Below the pieces are notes generated by a model. The model made no database searches, was not told the origin of the DNA, and saw only the letters and a list, made by a program, of their open reading frames with translations. A DNA stretch of 16,323 nucleotides from Cloacibacterium caeni_C. Lineage in GTDB: Bacteria; Bacteroidota; Bacteroidia; Flavobacteriales; Weeksellaceae. Location: NCBI GenBank assembly GCA_002422665.1, contig DITA01000125.1:1-16323 (forward strand), in the 5' to 3' direction. Positions 1 to 8,171 of the stretch are shown piece after piece. A program made the translations under genes and the position numbers. Numbering within the stretch: the stretch's first letter is position 1; each line of letters begins with the position of its first letter.

Positions 1-84
1 AAATTAAATTTTGAAAAATTTGTTTTAGGAATTGTGTTTATTTCAGTTTTACCTATTATCTTTAAAGCAATTAAAAGAAAATAG
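1..84 (+). CDS. C-terminal end of a probable DedA-family membrane protein (partial)
   Basis: Frame 1 is open from the window edge to a TAG at 82-84 and encodes 27 residues: a hydrophobic stretch (FVLGIVFISVLPIIF) followed by a basic tail (KAIKRK). The same layout (LN/LD, then a hydrophobic GI-I segment, a Pro, then Lys/Arg) ends the complete DedA protein that begins 5 nt downstream, so this is probably a tandem paralogue. The short distance suggests one transcript and possibly coupled translation. Only the tail is visible, so the family assignment is inference from position and this local resemblance; any small membrane protein could end this way. Confidence 0.5.
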   Translation, partial: KLNFEKFVLGIVFISVLPIIFKAIKRK

Positions 85-89
85 CATAG

Positions 90-749
90 ATGTTAGAAAG
101 CATTTGGAGTTTCCTCTTAGATTTTGTTTCCAAGCCTGATCAGGTACTTTTAGCGATTATCGAAAAGTATCATAATTGGGTGTATGTTTTCTTGTTCTTA
201 ATCATTTTTGCGGAAACAGGTCTTATTATTGCTTCTTTTCTCATGCCATTTTTACCTGGTGATGCATTGATATTTACCATCGGTTTATTGGCTCAAGAAG
301 GTTCTCTTAATATTTATTTGGTGATTCCTTTGCTTATTTTCGCGGCGATTTTAGGTGATAATTTAAACTATTACGTGGGAAAACGTTTTGGTGAGTATAT
401 CATGAATAGTGAAAAAGATTTTTTCATTAAGAAAAAACATCTAGAAAAAGCCAAAGATTTTTTTGAAAAAAACGGAAAGAACTCTATCATCATTGCCCGA
501 TTTGTTCCCGTAATTAGAACAATCGTTCCATTTTTATGTGGTTCTACCAAAGTGAAATATTCTACTTTTCTAAGTTTTAGTATGATTGGAGCATTTCTTT
601 GGGTAGGTGTAATAGGATTACTAGGCTACAACTTAGGGAAAATACAATGGGTAAAAGATAATTTAGATTTAATGATTTGGGGAATTATTATTTTGGCAAA
701 TATTCCGCTCATCAAACAAATATTTTTTTCAAAGAAAAAAGAAGTTTAA
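90..749 (+). CDS. DedA/VTT-domain inner membrane protein
   Basis: This 219-residue integral membrane protein belongs to the DedA (SNARE-associated/VTT) family, polytopic inner-membrane proteins linked to lipid-carrier recycling and membrane homeostasis; some members flip undecaprenyl phosphate or phosphatidylethanolamine. Family marks are visible in order: FAETG (40-44) with the conserved acidic residue, FLPGD (54-58), GDNLNYYVGKRFG (89-101), then the signature RFVPVIRTIVPF (137-148) with Arg137, Pro140 and Arg143, followed by a Gly-rich membrane segment (about 166-182) and a last helix before a Lys-rich tail. Length is normal for the family. The usual AG after the arginine motif is CG here. 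It follows the tail of a likely paralogue by 5 nt and ends inside a terminator stem. The substrate cannot be told from sequence. Confidence 0.9.
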   Translation: MLESIWSFLLDFVSKPDQVLLAIIEKYHNWVYVFLFLIIFAETGLIIASFLMPFLPGDALIFTIGLLAQEGSLNIYLVIPLLIFAAILGDNLNYYVGKRFGEYIMNSEKDFFIKKKHLEKAKDFFEKNGKNSIIIARFVPVIRTIVPFLCGSTKVKYSTFLSFSMIGAFLWVGVIGLLGYNLGKIQWVKDNLDLMIWGIIILANIPLIKQIFFSKKKEV

Positions 750-770
750 CAATTTAAACTTCTTTTTTTT
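735..770. terminator. Bidirectional intrinsic terminator between convergent genes
   Basis: GAAGTTTAA (741-749) pairs perfectly with TTAAACTTC (754-762) around the loop CAAT. The stem is flanked by an A-run on the left and a T-run on the right, so it works as a hairpin plus U-tract on either strand. The TAA stop of the DedA gene lies in the left arm. It would end both the plus-strand DedA transcript and the minus-strand small secreted protein gene. Confidence 0.85.
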
Positions 771-1077
771 ATCTAGTCATTCCTTTTAATAATCCCGAAA
801 TAATAGCTTGTTTAGGAGTTGCAGAACCATTAGGATTGATGAGAGTTTTAGGAATTTGATACGGATTAACTGTAAATCTTGAATTAAGTTGATTCAAATT
901 TTTTTGGATGTCGTTCCCTTCATTTTGAGTTTCTTTAAAAAACATAGGTTTGTTAACAATAGGATTTGCTATTTTTAAAGAATATACTTTTGCGTTTTCA
1001 ACTTTTGTAGAATCTAAAATTTGAGCTTTAGAAACAAATGAAATTGCTAACAATAATGGTAAATACAATTTTTTCAT
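769..1077 (-). CDS. Small secreted protein of unknown function
   Basis: This 102-residue protein matches no family I recognise. Its first 19 residues look like a Sec signal peptide: MKK, a hydrophobic core (LYLPLLLAISFV), then SKAQ with a likely cut after Ala18. The mature part (about 84 residues) is polar, rich in Asn, Gln, Lys and Pro, with no cysteines and no obvious repeats, and ends in a Gly/Lys stretch. It is probably periplasmic or surface exposed. It is transcribed alone: a candidate promoter lies 18-46 nt upstream and a terminator follows at once. The ATG is supported by the signal peptide starting there. That it is a real gene is fairly likely from the secretion signal, promoter and terminator; its role is unknown. 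Confidence 0.7.
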   Translation of the reverse strand: MKKLYLPLLLAISFVSKAQILDSTKVENAKVYSLKIANPIVNKPMFFKETQNEGNDIQKNLNQLNSRFTVNPYQIPKTLINPNGSATPKQAIISGLLKGMTR

Positions 1078-1094
1078 CTTTCTTTAATTTGTTA

Positions 1095-1123
1095 CTAAAT
1101 TAGAAAATAATTCTCACAAACAA
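1095..1123 (-). promoter_or_regulatory. Candidate Bacteroidota promoter for the small secreted protein gene
   Basis: Read on the minus strand, TTG (1123-1121) is followed after 18 nt by TAATTTAG (1102-1095), which matches 7 of 8 positions of the flavobacterial -7 consensus TAnnTTTG at about the expected spacing. The gene starts 17 nt further on. A 12-bp palindrome, AAACAATTGTTT (1118-1129), overlaps the -33 part and could be an operator, though such palindromes arise easily in AT-rich DNA. Confidence 0.5.
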
Positions 1124-1142
1124 TTGTTTTTCAGAAGAAATC

Positions 1143-2255
1143 TTATAAATCAAAATCATCATCCGTAACCGCTGTTCCTTCGTTCATTAAAAATGCTTTG
1201 AGGAAAGGAGTGATATTACCGTTCATTACGCCGTCTACATCAGAAGTTTCATAGCCAGAACGCACATCTTTTACCAATTTATAAGGGTGCATTACGTAGT
1301 TTCTAATTTGGCTTCCCCATTCAATTTTCATTTTATTGGCTTCGATTTCGTTTCTAGCTTTCATTCTTTCTTCCAATTCCATTTCGTAGAGACGAGATTT
1401 CAAAAGTTGCATTGCTTTCTCTTTGTTTTGAAGCTGAGAACGAGATTCAGAATTTTCAATAATAATTCCAGTAGGAGCGTGACGAAGACGTACTGCAGTT
1501 TCTACTTTGTTTACGTTTTGTCCACCAGCTCCAGAAGCTCTCATGGTTTCAAAACTAATATCTGCTGGATTAATATTAATTTCTATGGAATCATCCACCA
1601 AAGGATAAACGTACACCGAAACAAAACTTGTATGACGTTTTGCGTTGCTATCAAACGGCGAAATTCTCACCAAACGGTGAACTCCATTTTCGCCTTTCAA
1701 ATAACCAAAAGCATATTCTCCGTCAATTTCTAAGGTTACGGTTTTTACACCAGCTACATCGCCTTCTTGGTAGTTCAGTACACGTATTTTATAGCCTTGC
1801 TTTTCGCTCCACATTTGATACATTCTCATGAGCATAGAAGCCCAATCACAAGATTCTGTACCACCAGCTCCTGCTGTAATTTGTAGAACCGCCGAAAGTT
1901 CGTCGCCTTCGTTAGAAAGCATATTTTTGAACTCAAGATTCTCTATTTTCTCAACCAATTCTGGGAATTGTTCATCCAATTCTTTTTCAGAATCTGCGTC
2001 TTCTTTGGCAAATTCTACCAAAACTTGTAAATCTTCAAACTGCGTATGAATCTCTTCATATTCTTCCACCCATTTTTTCTTAGAACGCAGTTGTTTTAGG
2101 AAAACTTCCGCTTCTTTTGGGTTGTCCCAAAATTCTGGAGCAGCCGTTTTTTCGTCATCGTTGATGATTTCAAGTTTCTTCTTTTCAATTTGAAGAAATT
2201 TATGCAAATCTTCGATGCGTTTTTGTGTATCTTTAAGTTGGTCTGTTGTAATCAA
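1143..2255 (-). CDS. prfB: Peptide chain release factor 2 (RF2)
   Basis: This 370-residue class I release factor recognises UGA and UAA stop codons in the ribosomal A site and triggers peptide release. The tripeptide anticodon SPF is at residues 199-201 (VRISPFDSNAKRHTSF), which marks RF2 rather than RF1. The catalytic GGQ is at 244-246 in RASGAGGQNVNKVETAVR. The N-terminal helical domain covers about residues 1-110. The start is a TTG at 2255: there is no in-frame ATG before the upstream stop near 2289-2291, and the N-terminus beginning MITTDQLK is the natural RF2 start. Many bacteria control this gene by a +1 frameshift at CTT TGA. Here the equivalent place reads CTT CAA (codons 21-22, 2195-2190), so the frame is continuous and autoregulation of that kind is absent. 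Confidence 0.96.
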   Translation of the reverse strand: MITTDQLKDTQKRIEDLHKFLQIEKKKLEIINDDEKTAAPEFWDNPKEAEVFLKQLRSKKKWVEEYEEIHTQFEDLQVLVEFAKEDADSEKELDEQFPELVEKIENLEFKNMLSNEGDELSAVLQITAGAGGTESCDWASMLMRMYQMWSEKQGYKIRVLNYQEGDVAGVKTVTLEIDGEYAFGYLKGENGVHRLVRISPFDSNAKRHTSFVSVYVYPLVDDSIEININPADISFETMRASGAGGQNVNKVETAVRLRHAPTGIIIENSESRSQLQNKEKAMQLLKSRLYEMELEERMKARNEIEANKMKIEWGSQIRNYVMHPYKLVKDVRSGYETSDVDGVMNGNITPFLKAFLMNEGTAVTDDDFDL

Positions 2256-2275
2256 AACTAAAATCTTTAGATGTG

Positions 2276-2283
2276 CAAAAATA
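2276..2283 (-). promoter_or_regulatory. -7 promoter element for prfB
   Basis: The minus strand reads TATTTTTG, an exact match to TAnnTTTG, 20 nt upstream of the TTG start. No TTG is present at the expected -33 distance, so this rests on the -7 box and its placement only. Confidence 0.45.
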
Positions 2284-2329
2284 AGGTTTTATTTAGATTG
2301 TATGCCACTGTTTTTATTTTTAAATTTTC

Positions 2330-2337
2330 TAGTTTTG
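2330..2337 (+). promoter_or_regulatory. -7 promoter element abutting the thermonuclease start
   Basis: TAGTTTTG is an exact TAnnTTTG match and ends only 4 nt before the ATG at 2342. The -33 position 19 nt upstream reads CTG instead of TTG. If used, transcription would begin at or next to the A of the start codon, giving a leaderless message. It lies in the same intergenic gap as the divergent prfB promoter. Confidence 0.45.
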
Positions 2338-2341
2338 TGGA

Positions 2342-2809
2342 ATGAAAACCCAACTCATTTTCCTTTTTACTTTTCTGTTTTTCTTTGCTCAAGCTCAATT
2401 ACAAGAAAATACTTGGTACAAAGTTTCTAAAATTACAGATGGTGATACTTTTTACGTCACTTCTTCATCAGAAAAATATAAAATCAGATTAATTGGCATT
2501 GATGCGCCTGAAACTCGAAACGTAGGTGTGAATGTTCGTAAAGAATACTTCGGAACCGAAGCTAAAATTTTCGTTACCCAACTTTTGAAAAACAAAAAGG
2601 TGAAACTGATCTTTGATGTTCAAAAAACAGACAGATACGGAAGAGTTTTAGCTTATGTTTACCTCGAAAATGGCATCTTTTTGAACCAATATTTGGTTGA
2701 AAAAGGTTACGCCGTAGTTTCTACTTTTCCGCCGAATGTGAAATATGTAGAAAAATTTACCCAAGCAGAACGAAACGCCCGAAAGCTAAAACTCGGAATG
2801 TGGAAATGA
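2342..2809 (+). CDS. Secreted thermonuclease (staphylococcal nuclease-like)
   Basis: This 155-residue protein is an SNase-fold calcium-dependent endonuclease that cleaves DNA and RNA, exported by a Sec signal peptide (residues 1-18: MKTQ, a Phe/Leu-rich core, then FAQAQ with likely cleavage after Ala18). The active-site set is complete: Asp35 in KITDGDTFYV, Arg49 and Asp54 in IRLIGIDAPET, Glu57, and Arg101 in DRYGRVLAYVY. These correspond to Asp21, Arg35, Asp40, Glu43 and Arg87 of the staphylococcal enzyme. Length is as expected for a single SNase domain. It is divergent from prfB and convergent with the DUF5686 gene, ending 14 nt from it, so it is probably transcribed alone. A nutritional (extracellular nucleic acid) or biofilm-DNA role is likely but inferred. 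Confidence 0.93.
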   Translation: MKTQLIFLFTFLFFFAQAQLQENTWYKVSKITDGDTFYVTSSSEKYKIRLIGIDAPETRNVGVNVRKEYFGTEAKIFVTQLLKNKKVKLIFDVQKTDRYGRVLAYVYLENGIFLNQYLVEKGYAVVSTFPPNVKYVEKFTQAERNARKLKLGMWK

Positions 2810-2823
2810 TTATCAAATTCTAT

Positions 2824-5276
2824 TTAAAAACCACTTAATTTAATCTGAATTCCGTAATTATCATTGAAATTTGAGGTTTGATAATATCCTAATCTGTAGA
2901 AAAAACCTACATCAAAACCTCTTCCTAAAAATCGGTTCCAAACTGCACCAACTTCTTGATAAGGATGGTCTAAAACTTTAAAATCAAACTGATGGTTTTC
3001 AGGATTTTTAAAGCCACCAATCGCTGAATGATAGGCTAATTTTATCGTAGAAACTCTATTTCCGAAGGTCTTAAATTGAAATGGCAATTCTTGAGAAAAA
3101 TGAAGCGCCGCAAATTGATCTACATAAAAACTTCCTGATGGCATCGTCACAAAACTGAAAGTAGAAGGCGTATTGATTTTAGAAAAAAAACTTGTAGAAG
3201 AAGCATTGAGGTCTCCTACAATTTCAAAATTCTTCCAAATAGGAGTGCTTCCTGAAGAAATTCCTCCAGAAATTTTAATTTGAGAGGTTCCCATTTTAGA
3301 CTTGAATTGATGAATTGCAAAAGCATCTAAACGATTGTAATCTAATTTTCCGCCCAAAATTTCAAAACCTTTTTCGAAATTCCCATAAAACTGAGGATAA
3401 CCTTTTTGATAGGTGAGTTTTCCTGAAGGTGTCATCAAATTTTTATCATTTGGCGCATATTTTAGAGATAGAGTAGTGCTGAAATTCTGAAAATCATTGG
3501 CGAAGTTTTGGTATTGATATTCAAACAACGCATTTTGCTTTTCTCGGGTTAAAGCCAATTTTGCACTCAAAGAATTGCTTACATCATACAAAAACGATGC
3601 GCCAAATTGTTGATTTCTGTAAAAATGGTCATTGTAAATATCCATGTTCAATTCATTGAATTTCATGGAGCTATCCCAAAAAGTTTTGTTGATTCTTCCA
3701 GCCGCAAAAATATCATCGGAATAGTGAACTCTAAAAACAGACGTTCTCTTGCTCGAAAGTTTGGTGTCTAAACCGATTCTGTATTTCCAACGATGGTCTT
3801 TGAAGCCGTAACCAACATAAAAATCTGGTGAAAAAGTTTTAGAAAATTTCTCATTCAGTTTTACGCCGATTCCCAATCTTAACGATTCATATTTATTGAG
3901 TTCAAAGAATTTTAAAACATCAAAATCTAGCATTTTATAGCGGATATTTCCCTTCAATAAATTGGTGATGAGGTTCACTCTTTTTTCAACATTTGCTTTT
4001 TTGACTAAAGTGTCTATTTTTTGATACGTTGCACTTTCTCTCGGCGATAAAGAATCGGTTCTGTATTGAGAAAGCAAGCTTCCATCTGCGTTTTTTACTT
4101 CTAAAGAATAGCCAGAAAAATCACTTTTTTGTTGAGCAATATTGGTTTCAAAATCAAAATATTGGTTTTTTACATAAAGAAAATTACCAAACTTTTTGGT
4201 TTTGAACTTTTGCTTTTCGTCTTTTTTTACACTGTCTTTTTTAGCTGTTTCAAAACGAGAGTCGCCCATTTTTACTTTCAGGTTTTCAGAAACCAAAAAC
4301 CATTTATTGTTAATAGGTTTCCAAATGATGGTTCCGCTTCCTTCGTTTCGTTTTTTACTGCTGGTTTCCAGTTTTTTTAAGGCATAATTTTCTGCATCAA
4401 TGTAAATTTTACCATTGTATTTTCTCGGGTTTTGCTTCAATTTATTGGTGATTTCTTTGAATTTAATCACGTATGTTTTTCTATTGTCAATTTCAATAGT
4501 ATCTGAAAGATAATAACGATAAATGTTGCGATTTTCTGGGCTTAACTGTCTCGGAATACGATTGAGATAAGAAATATTCAAAGCCAAAGCTTCATAAATC
4601 GGATTTGGGAAACAGACATTCTGCTGTCTAAAATATTGGTTTTGTCGCCGTATTTTTGAGAAAATTGATGTTCTGTAGCTTTTTCCCAAAGAAAAAACTG
4701 ACTTTCCTTAGTTGCATTTACGAAATCTTCGCCCAGAAGTGAATCTTTCTTTTCTTTGTCTTTTTGTTTGAACGTTCTTTTCTCAATTTTTGCCAAAGAA
4801 TCTGCTCTTTTGGCGAGAAAATTTTGATAATCTGCGATAGAATCTTGGTCTACATCAATCGAAATTTTACTGTATGATTTGAATTGATAAGAATCTAACG
4901 CTTGTGGACTGTTTTTTTTGTAATTTTTATTGAATTCGTCTAGAATTTTCAGAGCTTTTGCGTCACTTTTATCGGTGAGAATAACTTTGTCTATGTTTCC
5001 CGTTTTTTCTTTACTTGGCGTTAAGGAAACTTTCATTTCTTTTTGTACGCTCACTTCTTTATCTTCAAAATTATTGGCAAAAATTTCTACTTTTTTACAT
5101 TTGGTTTTGAAGGTTAATTTCCCATTTGCATCTGTTTTTCCAAGCAAATCATCAACACAATATACGGCAGCATTGTAAACCGCTTTTTGATTTTTAGCAT
5201 TGATAACTTGAAGTTGATTTTGAGAAAAATATAAAGTAAAAAAAGAGAGAAATAGCGCCGATAAAGTTTGTTTCAT
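2824..5276 (-). pseudogene. DUF5686-type outer membrane protein with carboxypeptidase-regulatory-like domain, frameshifted
   Basis: Two overlapping frames make one 817-residue protein of the DUF5686 family, putative outer-membrane beta-barrels found in Bacteroidota; their function is not established. The first part (5276-4578) has a signal peptide (MKQTLSALFLSFFTLYFS) and a carboxypeptidase-regulatory-like beta-sandwich (about residues 20-90). It stays in register up to NILDSRMS and then runs off frame to a stop at 4578. The second frame resumes with FPNPIYEALALN, the expected continuation, and runs to 2824, ending in many alternating beta-strands and a terminal Phe, typical of outer-membrane barrels. 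The junction lies at 4613, where ATG TCT GTT TCC would need one more G (ATG TCT GGT TTC) to stay in frame. No other disruption is seen over more than 800 codons, so the lesion is recent, or a sequencing error. Own promoter upstream; convergent with the nuclease gene. Confidence 0.85.
4607..4619 (-). other. Frameshift site (missing G) in the DUF5686 gene
   Basis: On the minus strand ATGTCTGTTTCCC is read MSVS in the upstream frame, while the downstream frame gives CFPNP. Restoring one G after the TCT codon gives MSGFPNP and joins both halves. The spot is not a long homopolymer, so slippage-driven phase variation is not suggested. Confidence 0.75.
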
Positions 5277-5295
5277 TTGGTTTTTTCTAATAAGA

Positions 5296-5324
5296 CAAAA
5301 CTATGGATTAAAATGTTACACAAA
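5296..5324 (-). promoter_or_regulatory. Bacteroidota promoter for the DUF5686 gene
   Basis: The minus strand has TTTG (5324-5321), 17 nt, then TAGTTTTG (5303-5296), an exact -7 match with an exact -33 match within the accepted spacing range. The start codon is 19 nt downstream of the -7 box. This is the best-formed promoter in the window, which suggests the broken gene was expressed until recently. Confidence 0.65.
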
Positions 5325-5350
5325 CGCACATGAAATCACAAAATTTTATT

Positions 5351-5381
5351 AAAAAACCCTCTCAATTTTCTTGAAAGGGTT
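5351..5381 (-). terminator. Intrinsic terminator after alaS
   Basis: On the minus strand AACCCTTTCAA (5381-5371) pairs with TTGAGAGGGTT (5365-5355) around a 5-nt loop with one mismatch, and is followed by a T-run. It starts 25 nt after the alaS stop codon and separates alaS from the DUF5686 gene. Confidence 0.85.
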
Positions 5382-5405
5382 AAAATATTTTAAATTTTTG
5401 TAAAA

Positions 5406-8063
5406 TTAAATTTCCATTGCTTTATTCAAAGCATTTTCAATTCCTGCAAGGTTTTTTCCACCGGCAGTTGCGAAACCTGGGTTTCCACCACCGCCACCTT
5501 GGATTTCTTTTGCGAGTTCTTTTACAATGTTTCCAGCGTGATAATTTGCTTCTAAATCTGCAGAAACGCCAACCGTAATCATTGGTTTTTCGCCTGCGTC
5601 AGAAATGACAACCGTTACAGAATTTGGAATTTCTTTTTTCAATTGGAAGACAATATCTTTTACAGAACCAGCGTCAAGAGAAGTGCGTTTTACCAATAAT
5701 TGCTTGTCTCCTTTTTGTACGAAAGCGTTTTTCCAATCGTTAATTTCGCCTTTTGCTTTTTCTTTTTTCAAAGCATCAATTTCAGATTTTAACGTAGCGT
5801 TTTCTTCAAGCAATTTTTCGATAGATTTTACTAAATCTTTAGATTTTAACAATGCAGAAACTTCTTTCAGTTGGTTTTCTAAATTTTTGAAATATTCCGT
5901 TGCTTTATCACCAGAAATTGCTTCTATTCTTCTAATTCCAGCAGCAGTAGAACTTTCTGCCATTATTTTGAAATGCCCAATTTCGCCAGTAGATTTTACG
6001 TGAGTACCACCACATAATTCTTTAGAACTACCAAACTGAATCATTCTTACATTGTCACCATATTTTTCCCCGAAAAGTGCCATCGCTCCTTTGTCTAGCG
6101 CTTCCTGAATCGGGATATTTCTGAATTCTTGTAACGGGATATTTTCCTTGATTTTAGCATTTACTTTTTCTTCCACCAAAGCCAATTCTTCTTCATTCAT
6201 TTTAGAAAAATGCGAGAAGTCAAAACGCAAATATTCTGGACCTACATAAGAACCTTTTTGCTCTACGTGAGTTCCTAAAACGTCTCTCAAAGCTTCGTGC
6301 AACAAGTGTGTTACAGAGTGATTCGCTTGAGTGTTTTTTCTGTCTGCGGTATTTACTTCTGCGTAGAAAAGCGCTCCTGCATCTTTTGGCAATTCTTTCA
6401 CCAAAGAAATAATCAGATTATTTTCTTTTTTAGTTTCTAAAACTTCTAAAATTTCAGTAGAATTTTTTCTGTCAAAAGCAGCAGGATTAGTAAGGTCAAA
6501 ACCTTCTGCATAACTTGGGATAAGAATTCCTTTATCACCAACCTGACCACCACCTTCAGGATAGAAAGGCGTTTTATTCAGTACAATTTGGAAGAATTCT
6601 CCATCTTTATTTTCTACTTTTCTATATCTTGTAATGTAAGTTTCAGAAGAAGTTTGGTCATATCCTACGAAAGTTTCTGGTTTTTCTTCTAAAATAACCC
6701 AGTCATAAACTTTTTGCGCCGATGATTTTTTAGAACGTTGTTTTTGTTTCTCCATTTCTTCATCGAAGCCTTTTTCATCTACAGTTAATTGCTTTTCTTC
6801 GGCAATAATTCTAGATAAATCAGCTGGGAAACCGTAAGTATCGTAAAGTTCAAAAACTTCAGTTCCTGGTAATACTTTTTCGTTTTTAGAAATCGTATCT
6901 TTTATGATATGGTCGAGACGAACTAAACCGTGTTCAATCGTTTTTAAGAAAGAATTTTCTTCTTCTTTGATGACTTCGGTCACCAATTTTTCTTGTTTCA
7001 CAATTTCTGGGAAAAATGCGCCCATTTGATTTTTTAAAACAGAAACCAACTCAAAAAGGAAAGGTTCTTTCATATCTAAAAATCTGTAAGAATACGAAAT
7101 CGCTCTTCTCAAAATTCTACGAATTACGTAACCCGCACCACCATTAGAAGGCAACTGACCGTCCGCAATGGCAAAAGCAACAGCACGAATATGGTCTACC
7201 ACAACTCTAATCGCAATATCTTTTTCGTTTTCTAAAATTCCTTCATATTTTTTGCCAGAAAGTTCTTCTACTTTTGCAATCAGCGGAGTGAAAACATCGG
7301 TATCATAATTAGAAGATTTTTGTTGAAGCGCCATACAAAGACGTTCAAATCCCATTCCTGTATCAATATGTTTTGCAGGGAGATTTTCTAGCGAACCATC
7401 AGCTTTTCGGTTGTATTGCATAAAAACCAAATTCCAGATTTCTACCACTTGAGGATGATCGTTATTCACCAAATCCAAACCAGAAACCTTTGCTTTTTCT
7501 TCAGAAGTTCTTAAGTCAACGTGAATTTCAGAACACGGTCCACAAGGTCCAGATTCGCCCATTTCCCAGAAATTATCTTTCTTGTTTCCATTGATAATTC
7601 TGTCTTCTGAAATGTGTGCTTTCCAGAAATCATAAGCAGCTTGGTCGCGCTCTAAATTTTCTGAAGCGTCTCCTTCAAAAATGGTTACATATAGGTTTTC
7701 TTTTGGAATTTTATAAACTTCTGTCAGTAATTCCCAAGCAAAATCGATGGCTTCTTTTTTGAAATAATCTCCAAAACTCCAATTTCCCAACATTTCGAAC
7801 ATGGTATGGTGATACGTATCACGACCTACATCATCTAAATCATTGTGTTTACCGGAAACTCTCAAACATTTTTGAGTATCGGCAATTCTAGGTGCTTTTG
7901 GTTCTTTGTAACCAAGGAAATAGTCCTTAAACTGCGTCATTCCAGAGTTGGAAAACATCAGAGTAGGGTCGTCTTTCAGCACAATTGGAGCAGAAGGAAC
8001 AATTAAGTGTCCTTTGCTTTTGAAAAAATCTAAAAACTGTTGGCGTATTTCTTGTGAAGTCAT
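5406..8063 (-). CDS. alaS: Alanine--tRNA ligase
   Basis: This 885-residue cytoplasmic enzyme charges tRNA(Ala) with alanine and hydrolyses mischarged Ser/Gly-tRNA(Ala). Domains in order: class II catalytic core (about 1-240) with SNSGMTQFKDYFLG (38-51), RDTYHHTMFEMLGNWSFGDY (81-100) and the motif 3 region DTGMGFERL (234-242); the tRNA-binding helical domain (about 250-450); the editing domain with zinc ligands in HSVTH (His582, His586) and CGGTH (Cys684, His688); a coiled-coil linker (about 720-780); and the C-terminal DHHA1-type domain with a glycine-rich stretch (GGGGGNPGFATAGGK) near the end. All expected catalytic and editing residues are present and length is normal. The ATG at 8063 begins the usual MTSQEIRQQFLDFFKSKGH sequence. 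It has its own terminator and a -7 box upstream, so it is probably monocistronic. Confidence 0.98.
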   Translation of the reverse strand: MTSQEIRQQFLDFFKSKGHLIVPSAPIVLKDDPTLMFSNSGMTQFKDYFLGYKEPKAPRIADTQKCLRVSGKHNDLDDVGRDTYHHTMFEMLGNWSFGDYFKKEAIDFAWELLTEVYKIPKENLYVTIFEGDASENLERDQAAYDFWKAHISEDRIINGNKKDNFWEMGESGPCGPCSEIHVDLRTSEEKAKVSGLDLVNNDHPQVVEIWNLVFMQYNRKADGSLENLPAKHIDTGMGFERLCMALQQKSSNYDTDVFTPLIAKVEELSGKKYEGILENEKDIAIRVVVDHIRAVAFAIADGQLPSNGGAGYVIRRILRRAISYSYRFLDMKEPFLFELVSVLKNQMGAFFPEIVKQEKLVTEVIKEEENSFLKTIEHGLVRLDHIIKDTISKNEKVLPGTEVFELYDTYGFPADLSRIIAEEKQLTVDEKGFDEEMEKQKQRSKKSSAQKVYDWVILEEKPETFVGYDQTSSETYITRYRKVENKDGEFFQIVLNKTPFYPEGGGQVGDKGILIPSYAEGFDLTNPAAFDRKNSTEILEVLETKKENNLIISLVKELPKDAGALFYAEVNTADRKNTQANHSVTHLLHEALRDVLGTHVEQKGSYVGPEYLRFDFSHFSKMNEEELALVEEKVNAKIKENIPLQEFRNIPIQEALDKGAMALFGEKYGDNVRMIQFGSSKELCGGTHVKSTGEIGHFKIMAESSTAAGIRRIEAISGDKATEYFKNLENQLKEVSALLKSKDLVKSIEKLLEENATLKSEIDALKKEKAKGEINDWKNAFVQKGDKQLLVKRTSLDAGSVKDIVFQLKKEIPNSVTVVISDAGEKPMITVGVSADLEANYHAGNIVKELAKEIQGGGGGNPGFATAGGKNLAGIENALNKAMEI

Positions 8064-8100
8064 ATTGATAATGCTTTCTATATATGTTTTTGTAAAGACG

Positions 8101-8108
8101 CAAATTTA
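8101..8108 (-). promoter_or_regulatory. -7 promoter element for alaS
   Basis: The minus strand reads TAAATTTG, an exact TAnnTTTG match, 37 nt upstream of the alaS ATG. No clear -33 TTG is seen at 17-21 nt. The same octamer precedes prmA. Confidence 0.45.
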
Positions 8109-8133
8109 ATGATTTTGAACATGATGTGGAAAT

Positions 8134-8163
8134 AAAAAAACGCTCAAATTCATTTGAGCGTTT
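8134..8163 (-). terminator. Intrinsic terminator after prmA
   Basis: AAACGCTCAAAT (minus strand, 8163-8152) pairs perfectly with ATTTGAGCGTTT (8149-8138), with only two unpaired bases at the tip in the full fold, and is followed by a T-run ending at 8134. It begins 8 nt after the prmA stop and insulates alaS from prmA transcription. Confidence 0.9.
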
Positions 8164-8171
8164 CTAAAAAT

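Noticed and set aside
1287..1733. A 148-codon plus-strand open frame
   Set aside because: It lies wholly opposite prfB, is rich in Phe/Ser/His as expected of an antisense shadow of AT-rich coding DNA, and has no recognisable domain or start signals.
2255..2300. A TTTTGATTAC string at the prfB start that looks like a TTT TGA frameshift signal
   Set aside because: The downstream frame is offset in the wrong direction for a +1 shift, no ATG-initiated upstream frame exists, and the N-terminal RF2 region that normally precedes the shift site is already encoded in frame after the TTG.
2342..2809. Toxin or defence nuclease
   Set aside because: It has a clear signal peptide and a complete, ordinary SNase active site, with no immunity or defence partner nearby. 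A secreted degradative nuclease explains it.
4129..4387. Two plus-strand frames of 63 and 83 codons
   Set aside because: Both are antisense to the DUF5686 coding region, overlap each other in different frames and show only Phe/Leu/Ser-rich low-complexity sequence.
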